From NCBI GenBank assembly GCA_008501825.1, contig QQUA01000023.1, positions 310,001 to 374,000 on the forward strand: DNA of 64,000 nt, in the 5' to 3' direction. The DNA comes from Planctomycetota bacterium (GTDB lineage Bacteria > Planctomycetota > UBA1135). A program made the translations under genes and the position numbers. The first letter of the stretch is position 1. Every line of letters begins with the position of its first letter. Positions 58,474 through 64,000 of the stretch are shown piece after piece. The notes under the pieces were generated by a model that ran no database searches, was not told the DNA's origin, and worked only from the letters and a program-made list of their open reading frames with translations.

Positions 58474-59284
58474 AGCGCAGATAATCGATCAACTGTAAAG
58501 CGGAAATTTCCCCCTGAAAGCGGCGGACCGGGTCCAACTCCATGGCGTTGGTGCGAGCCAGCGCTCCGAGCAAAGCCCACAAGCCCGCATGCTCCTGACC
58601 CTGGTACCGCCGGAAAATCGGCAAAGCCCGGGGCCCGAGTCCGGCACGCTTCAACAGGGTGGGAATAAATGCAAATTCGAAACCCTCCAAACAGTCGATG
58701 GCTTGGCAAATGGGTTGGAGGCCACCGCCGAAAAGCCATTTCCTGACCAGGCCGCTCAAGGTCCCCAATTCTTCCACTCGATGAAACCACACCGGAGGCC
58801 CGACCACACATCCGGCTCCGGTTTGAACCCAAACCAAACGTGGGTACAAAGCCAAGCCGCGTTGATCCGACCGGTAGGCCAGCCACCCCGGATAGACGGA
58901 AGGACGGTTGCCCCAGGACGACTCCGCTTCCCGGGCCTGGGCAGCCATCAGCAAGAAACTATGGCGCCGATACTCGCCGCCGTTCACCCTAGGATGGCCA
59001 TATTCCAAATGAGTCAATACCGGTCCAGAGACTTGTCTTTGCTCGGTGTCGGAGGATTCCGATCCCCCCGGCTTCATGAGCACCAACTCCAACTCCCGCA
59101 CCCAGGCGGCATCGAAACTGCCTGGCTGCAAAAGATCCAATAAGTTCGGACAAGCCTGGTCGTCCCAAACAGATTGACGCCACCGTCCCCGGCCTTGGGG
59201 GCTGGGGCAAAGGTTGGAGAGACAAAACTCAGAGGAACCAAAGCCTCGGAGGCTCTCCTTTCGAGGGCCACCGCAACATCCCAT
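58451..59284 (-). CDS. Unknown protein
   Basis: I do not recognise this family. The likely start is the ATG at 59284 or 59287, giving 277-278 residues (MGCCGGPRKESLRGFGSSEF); an open frame reaches 59431 but its Arg-rich, Phe-rich beginning reads like a non-coding extension and would overlap the CBS gene stop. The N-terminal CC motif and later VWVQTGAGCVVGPPVWFHRV and YRSDQRGLALYPRLVW blocks have no match I can name. No membrane segment or signal peptide is evident, so it is probably cytoplasmic. It is convergent with the propeller gene. Confidence 0.5.
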   Translation of the reverse strand: MGCCGGPRKESLRGFGSSEFCLSNLCPSPQGRGRWRQSVWDDQACPNLLDLLQPGSFDAAWVRELELVLMKPGGSESSDTEQRQVSGPVLTHLEYGHPRVNGGEYRRHSFLLMAAQAREAESSWGNRPSVYPGWLAYRSDQRGLALYPRLVWVQTGAGCVVGPPVWFHRVEELGTLSGLVRKWLFGGGLQPICQAIDCLEGFEFAFIPTLLKRAGLGPRALPIFRRYQGQEHAGLWALLGALARTNAMELDPVRRFQGEISALQLIDYLRCYPQRVG

Positions 59285-59427
59285 CATCCATTCCCTATGT
59301 AGGAATTCGACCTTTTCAAAGGAAGTCTGGTTCCCTGGAAATGGGACTCGATTTGGGAATAATCGCTCTCTACGAAATCGCTTTATTGAAGAAGGAGCAA
59401 AATACAGGCGATGACGCCCGTAACCCC

Positions 59428-60294
59428 TCAATCGGAGGGGGAACCACCATCCAACTTGGAATGGGGATTGCGAATATCGAATCGAAAACCGGTCACCAGT
59501 TGCAATAAATCGAAGGAGCTCAACAGGCCTTCCACCTTCTTCTCGTGGACCACCAAAACGTGGTGAATGCCGTGCTCCAACATCACCTGGGCCGCCTGTT
59601 GAACCGGAGCATAGCGCGGAACGGTCACCACCTCCTCAGTCATGATCGCTCCCACCGGGGTGTTGTCGGACAGGCCGTCCAGAAGGTCGGAAGCCGTGAT
59701 GATGCCCAGCGGGCTGCCGTCGTTCTCCAACACGGGCAGCGAGTGGATGCCATTTTCCGCCATGGTCTTGCGAACCAAGCCCACGGGTTGATGGCGATAC
59801 GTGGTTTTCACGTCCCGAATCATCAGGTCTTCGACCCCGATGTGAACCCTGCGGCTTTCCTCTTCGCTCATCCAGACCCCCTCCCCATCGTCCGCTTGCA
59901 TGGGATTGCCGTTGTGCCGCAAAACGAAGCGGTGTTGGGCCACCTGCTTGAGAAGGTCGAAGCAGCTCAGCATGCCGACCACCTTGCCATTTTCGGTAAC
60001 CAGGAGGTGGTGAATGCCCTGATTGCGCATGGTGCGGGCGGCGATGGCCAACGATTCGTGGTTGGCGATTTGAAACACTCGGCCGGAAAGGACTTTTTCC
60101 ACCGGCTCCTTCTCGGCCAAGCCCCGCATGAAATCGGTAGAGGTCACGATTCCCAGCGGTCCCCCCTCCTCATCGACCACGGGCAGCGCGTGGATGCCGT
60201 GACGGGTCATCAATTCACGGGCGTGCCCCAAGCTTTGCTGAGGGCGGACAACCATGACCCGAGCGGTCATGAAATCGGCGACGGGGTGCTCCAT
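59428..60294 (-). CDS. Four-CBS-domain protein
   Basis: 288 residues from the ATG at 60294 (MEHPVADFMTARVMVVRPQQ); an in-frame extension to 60384 overlaps the TPR gene stop and lacks similarity. Two tandem pairs of CBS domains: VADFMTARVMVV ... HGIHALPVVDEEGGPLGIV, VLSGRVFQIANHESLAIAAR, then DLMIRDVKTTYRHQPVGLVR and VGAIMTEEVVTVPRYAPVQQ. CBS pairs bind adenine nucleotides and regulate partner proteins. No catalytic domain is attached, and the neighbours (a TPR protein and an unknown protein) give no obvious partner. Confidence 0.87.
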   Translation of the reverse strand: MEHPVADFMTARVMVVRPQQSLGHARELMTRHGIHALPVVDEEGGPLGIVTSTDFMRGLAEKEPVEKVLSGRVFQIANHESLAIAARTMRNQGIHHLLVTENGKVVGMLSCFDLLKQVAQHRFVLRHNGNPMQADDGEGVWMSEEESRRVHIGVEDLMIRDVKTTYRHQPVGLVRKTMAENGIHSLPVLENDGSPLGIITASDLLDGLSDNTPVGAIMTEEVVTVPRYAPVQQAAQVMLEHGIHHVLVVHEKKVEGLLSSFDLLQLVTGFRFDIRNPHSKLDGGSPSD

Positions 60295-60380
60295 GGACGC
60301 TTTTGGAATGCACGAAAAGCTCCCTCGCCCGCAACGAACCACAACGGCGCGCAAGGCGACGGAGCCTGCACCCCAGGATA

Positions 60381-63300
60381 TCACCGATTGCCCGGTCGAA
60401 GCCGTTCCAAACCCTGGCGCAAAGCCCGGGTCCCCTCCACCGGAAGCCGGCTTTTCATCTGCTGGAGTACGTCACCGGCTTCTCGAGTTCGGCCCAATTG
60501 CTGCAGGACCCGAGCCAGTCCCAGGTACCCGGTGACCTCTTCCGGCAGCAGCGTCACCACCCGCCGCCACTGAGCCTCGGCCAACCACCATTCCTGACGG
60601 CTCTCCCAAAGCTCGGCCAGGACGCGGTGGCTCTCCCCTTCCTCCGGCATCATTTCCACCGTGGTAGTCCAAGCCCTCAGGGCTTCGTCTTCTTGCTCCA
60701 GAAGTGCAAATCGCTGCCCCAAATCAAGATAATGCGCCGGACGATGCCCGGAAACGACCGCCGAGGCCAACATCGGCTGGATCGCCTCCCGGCCGCGACC
60801 CAAGCCGTCCAAGGCTCGAATCTGCAATTCGTAGATTTCCAAATCCTGAGGGCTGAGGTCGGCGGCCAAGGCGAGTTGAACCAAAGCGGCTTCCTCTTGC
60901 CCGCGCTGCAGCCGAACCTTGCCCAACAATTTTCGCAACAAGGGAACGTCTCGGCCTTCTCTCACCGCCTCTTGATCCAAGCGCTTCTCCATCGCAGCCA
61001 AATCTTCGGTTTCGGCCAAGACCTTCTCCAGCGCTTGCAAAGCCAGGCGGCGGTCGTCGAGCCTCCGCCCCCAAGCCACCACCGCTCCGGCTCCGGCCTG
61101 CACCGCCTCATAGGATTGTCCAAGTTGGGACAGAGCCAGGGCCCGCTGTTGATGGTAGTGGCTGAGAGTCGCATCCCCGCCCTGCCGAGGGGCGTGAACC
61201 TGGATGGCTTCCTGATACAAAGAGGCGGCCTGTTCAAGCAGATTGGAGCGGAAGCAAGCCTCGGCCAAGGAAGCCATGGTGTTTTCGTTCCATTGGAAGC
61301 GCTTCAGCCACTGCTCCCGGATTTGAGCCAACTTTTGTCGGGCTGCATCTGGCCGCCCGGTTAGGGCCAGAGCCTCCAAGTGTCGCCGGTGGATCTCGAG
61401 GTCGTTCGGCCAAACCCTCAGTAAAGGCAGCAACAAGGGAAGAGAAGCTTCCCACTGCTGTTCGGTTTGCAAGTACCGCACCCATTGCCGGCGACCGAGA
61501 TTGGAACAAACTCCTCTCTGATCGGCCTCGGCAAAGATCTGCAACACTTCTTGGCGCTGGTTCAAGCCATGGAACAAGTAGTCGCAGATGTGCAGCAAGG
61601 ATGGCTCTTGATGCTTCAATTCCTGGAGCACCTTGCGGGCGGTGGCAGCGTATTCGGCTGCCGGTTCCTTCCACGCTCGGGACTGCCTCAGGTCGTACAT
61701 TTGCCGGTTGCGGGCTCGGCCGCTACGCATATCGGCTTCCAATTCTCGCAACACAATGGCCAACAAACGCTGCCGGAGAGTTCCTTGGATTTCGCCGACG
61801 CTTTCCCGGCGCCTGGCCAAGCGCCAGGCTTGGCGGCTCCAAAAATCACGGTCAATCCATTGCAGCCAGGCCGGCTCCACTTCCGCCCGCCCGACCAGGA
61901 ACACCAAAGAAGCCAGAGAGCCGTCCACCTCGGCCAGCGTGTCGGAAACCAAGCGAACCATGTCTTGGCCTTCCCGGTATTGGAAACGATCCAGGATTTG
62001 CGGCAGTACGCCATAGGCAAAGCGCCGGGTATGTTGATCCAAATCGCGGATCTTTCTTCGCTTGGCCGCTTTCAACAAGCCAGACCATTCTCGAATGCCT
62101 TGTTCCACTTGCCCTTCGTTCAGGGGCGAATTCAAAAAGGCGTCTTCCATGCGGTGAAGGCCGTTCTGCAACAGCTCCGGCCCGCGGCCGATAGAAATCA
62201 AGCCGTCCTTTTCTAAGGCACTCCGATAAAGCCGGTAAAGCTCGCGCCGGTATTCCCACGCCAGGTTTCGATTCGGAGCCTTTTCCGTCATTCCTTGCAA
62301 CCACGACTCCGCCGCCAGGAACCGTCCCGCTTCCTGCAATCGTTGGTTGTGACGATTCAGCAGCGCCCGAGCTTGACGGGAGAACTCCCCTTCCACTTCG
62401 GCAAGGCGAAGTTTCAAAGCCTGATCGAGAATCTCCAAGGCCTTTTGCCGCTCGCCCACTTGCCAGTGGGCTTCGCTGATCGATCCGCTGAGCATCAGCC
62501 ACGGCAAGCTGGCGGCTTGTTCCTGCGAGCGCAGGCGATGGAGAATGCGAAATACCGGTTCCTTTACTTCGCTCAGATTTCCGTGCAGGGCGTAGCTCAG
62601 AAACTCCACCAAGGACGCTGCCTGCCCTTCTTTCCAGGCAAAGTCTTCCAAGGCAGCTCTTTGCAAGGCAGCCAAAGCCCGCTTCCGAAAATCTTCCACT
62701 CCGTGCTTCATCTGCAAAGCCCGAATGCACAAATGAAACTCCAATAAAGCCAGCACCCGGCTTTCGGAGGAATCGGTGGCAGCTTGCAAATCGTGCTCCA
62801 AACCGTCCAAAGCCCGGTCGATGGCGGACTCTTCCTGCACCGTATTCAATAACGGCTGCAAGCCGTTCAAGGAAGGAAACCAGGAACCTGGAGTTAAGCC
62901 GAGGACGCCGGAAGACAATTGCTCCAACAATCTTGAATCCTTGGTGGGCTCATAGTACCGGCGAATCATGTTGAAGGCGGATTGAGGAGAATTGGCTTTG
63001 CGGCAGTATGCCCTCATTCGCCAGACCAAATCTTGATCCACCTGCTCCGGAATTTGATCGCCCCGGCGGCGATAGCGACTCCAATCCTGATCCAAGCCGC
63101 GTCGCAGTTCTTCCTCGGTCAAACTCATCCACGATTTTTGACGTGCGTCGTCGGCAGCTTCTCTTTGATCGAGAGCGGTCCACCAATCGGCGAAGTGGCG
63201 CCAAGCCTCATGGCCCAAATCGCCGTGATAGGCCATTTCTCGATAAAGGGCGGTGGCTTTGGGCAAGTCGTCCAATTCGGCGAACAGTTGGCCGAGGTAA

Positions 63301-64000
63301 AGCCCGAAACGGCGGTCCCGAGCATCCCGACCGCCGCCGTACCACCGAGGCACCATTTTCTGGAGAGCCTCGACTTGATCGAAAGCCAAAAACTGAAGCC
63401 AGCGAGCTTCACGCCAATCCAACAAGGGGCATTTCTTTTTTTGACCCCGAATCCACAGTTGATCCAAGCTTTCCAAGCCGGCAACAATTCGCGGTTCTTC
63501 CCTTTCGGTATCCAAAAGCAGGGCCTGTAAAGCCAAGCCGAACAAACGAGCGGTCAATATGCGGGGACGCCGAAGAACGTCTGCCGGGGAATGATCGGCA
63601 TATTCCTTTTGCAATGCTTCTATGGCCTCGGTCGCCCGTTGAAATAAGACCTGAGGCTCTTCGCCGGCTTGACTTTGCAAAGTCAAGGCTTCCACCAGCA
63701 ACCAATTCTCTATTCCTTGATAATCAGCGCGGCTTCGTACGGCCAAAAGCCGTTCCGCCAGGGCCCGTTGGGCTTGGCGTTGCAACTGTTCCCGGGTGAA
63801 TTCCCGTTGCCGCCGGTCGCCGACACCGGCCTCCCCCTGCAAGCTCTGGGAGGAGCGATTTTCGACCGCCCAGGACACGAAGTCATATAAAGCTCGGACT
63901 TGTCGATCCAACCAATCGCCTCCTTGGGAAGCGGACAGTTCCTGCCAGCCGTCGGATACCCCAGGAAGCCATTGCAACAGTTCCTCTTCCGCTTCCAAAG
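60381..64000 (-). CDS. Very large TPR/solenoid protein, truncated by the window edge
   Basis: At least 1205 residues; the frame is still open at base 64000, so the N-terminus (and any signal peptide) lies beyond. The visible part is almost wholly alpha-helical, with degenerate tetratricopeptide-like pairs through the middle and clearer TPR units in the last 300 residues, for example LLRKLLGKVRLQRGQEEAAL, then VQLALAADLSPQDLEIYELQ and HYLDLGQRFALLEQEDEALR. No catalytic motif is visible. TPR arrays of this size are scaffolds for protein complexes. It ends 87 bases before the CBS-domain gene on the same strand, so the two may be co-transcribed. Confidence 0.78.
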   Translation of the reverse strand, partial: LEAEEELLQWLPGVSDGWQELSASQGGDWLDRQVRALYDFVSWAVENRSSQSLQGEAGVGDRRQREFTREQLQRQAQRALAERLLAVRSRADYQGIENWLLVEALTLQSQAGEEPQVLFQRATEAIEALQKEYADHSPADVLRRPRILTARLFGLALQALLLDTEREEPRIVAGLESLDQLWIRGQKKKCPLLDWREARWLQFLAFDQVEALQKMVPRWYGGGRDARDRRFGLYLGQLFAELDDLPKATALYREMAYHGDLGHEAWRHFADWWTALDQREAADDARQKSWMSLTEEELRRGLDQDWSRYRRRGDQIPEQVDQDLVWRMRAYCRKANSPQSAFNMIRRYYEPTKDSRLLEQLSSGVLGLTPGSWFPSLNGLQPLLNTVQEESAIDRALDGLEHDLQAATDSSESRVLALLEFHLCIRALQMKHGVEDFRKRALAALQRAALEDFAWKEGQAASLVEFLSYALHGNLSEVKEPVFRILHRLRSQEQAASLPWLMLSGSISEAHWQVGERQKALEILDQALKLRLAEVEGEFSRQARALLNRHNQRLQEAGRFLAAESWLQGMTEKAPNRNLAWEYRRELYRLYRSALEKDGLISIGRGPELLQNGLHRMEDAFLNSPLNEGQVEQGIREWSGLLKAAKRRKIRDLDQHTRRFAYGVLPQILDRFQYREGQDMVRLVSDTLAEVDGSLASLVFLVGRAEVEPAWLQWIDRDFWSRQAWRLARRRESVGEIQGTLRQRLLAIVLRELEADMRSGRARNRQMYDLRQSRAWKEPAAEYAATARKVLQELKHQEPSLLHICDYLFHGLNQRQEVLQIFAEADQRGVCSNLGRRQWVRYLQTEQQWEASLPLLLPLLRVWPNDLEIHRRHLEALALTGRPDAARQKLAQIREQWLKRFQWNENTMASLAEACFRSNLLEQAASLYQEAIQVHAPRQGGDATLSHYHQQRALALSQLGQSYEAVQAGAGAVVAWGRRLDDRRLALQALEKVLAETEDLAAMEKRLDQEAVREGRDVPLLRKLLGKVRLQRGQEEAALVQLALAADLSPQDLEIYELQIRALDGLGRGREAIQPMLASAVVSGHRPAHYLDLGQRFALLEQEDEALRAWTTTVEMMPEEGESHRVLAELWESRQEWWLAEAQWRRVVTLLPEEVTGYLGLARVLQQLGRTREAGDVLQQMKSRLPVEGTRALRQGLERLRPGNR

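Noticed and set aside
1..64000. CRISPR arrays, tRNA and rRNA genes, riboswitches
   Set aside because: I saw no regularly spaced direct repeats with unique spacers, no cloverleaf-like segment and no conserved rRNA or riboswitch core while reading both strands; a covariance-model search was not possible.

Overview
The window is a GC-rich (roughly high-50s %), gene-dense bacterial chromosome segment. It most resembles a marine or aquatic member of the Planctomycetota. That lineage is inferred from the gene families: many large secreted proteins (FG-GAP, PD40, fasciclin, PQQ-type and SGNH modules), an alpha-2-macroglobulin next to an ECF sigma factor, a MetallophosN/MetallophosC-type phosphoesterase scaffold, and secreted proteins sharing a C-terminal domain that ends at the stop codon. 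No rRNA, tRNA, CRISPR array or replication origin was found.

Layout. 1-4.4 kb: the 3' part of hflC, then hflK, a glutathione-S-transferase-like gene, a SatD-like/DUF3307 pair and a VOC protein. 4.4-11.8 kb: a secreted transglutaminase-esterase fusion, an L-fucose-isomerase-family protein, two unknown membrane proteins and a secreted esterase. 11.8-13 kb: one AT-rich gene with a Cys/His metal-binding-like region, foreign in composition. 13-16.6 kb: secreted PhoD-like phosphatase, SGNH-like and NTF2-like proteins. 16.7-17.8 kb: a complete insertion sequence with 27-bp terminal inverted repeats. 17.8-22.4 kb: a four-gene minus-strand operon (LsrF-like thiolase/aldolase, ribulose-phosphate-epimerase-like protein, class II aldolase-dehydrogenase fusion, SDR), with the IS abutting its last codon.

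22.7-31.9 kb: a fasciclin protein, an ECF sigma factor, an FG-GAP propeller protein with a Trp/Tyr/Cys-rich segment, rpe, three tandem Eis-like acetyltransferases and an HD hydrolase. 31.9-36.8 kb: proC, a SMUG1-type uracil-DNA glycosylase, a PD40 propeller protein, exonuclease III and 3-methyladenine DNA glycosylase, so three base-excision-repair genes lie within about 4 kb. 37-42.1 kb: a secreted protein with a strong terminator, an Hpt protein, a PHP phosphoesterase, a TlpA-like protein, an FMN-split-barrel protein and an RraA-like protein. 42.2-46.5 kb: a divergent MocR-type regulator, a decayed aldo/keto reductase gene, psuG and an ATP-grasp protein.

46.5-60.3 kb is the most striking stretch. 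An ECF sigma factor overlaps a 1625-residue thioester alpha-2-macroglobulin whose N-terminus has the place and topology of an anti-sigma factor. A ribosome hibernation factor follows. Next comes a translationally coupled operon of OmpR-type regulator, histidine kinase and a 1092-residue secreted protein in which a phosphoesterase-like module has lost its metal ligands and is fused to a PQQ-like propeller. The window ends with an unknown protein, a four-CBS-domain protein and a very large TPR protein that runs off the right edge.

Genes work together mainly as coupled pairs and operons with 1-7 base overlaps: hflC/hflK, SatD/DUF3307, proC/SMUG1, sigma/A2M, regulator/kinase/secreted sensor. Start sites were moved inward from the longest reading frame where a Shine-Dalgarno, signal peptide or family alignment supports it. 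All functional calls come from reading motifs; no database search was possible.
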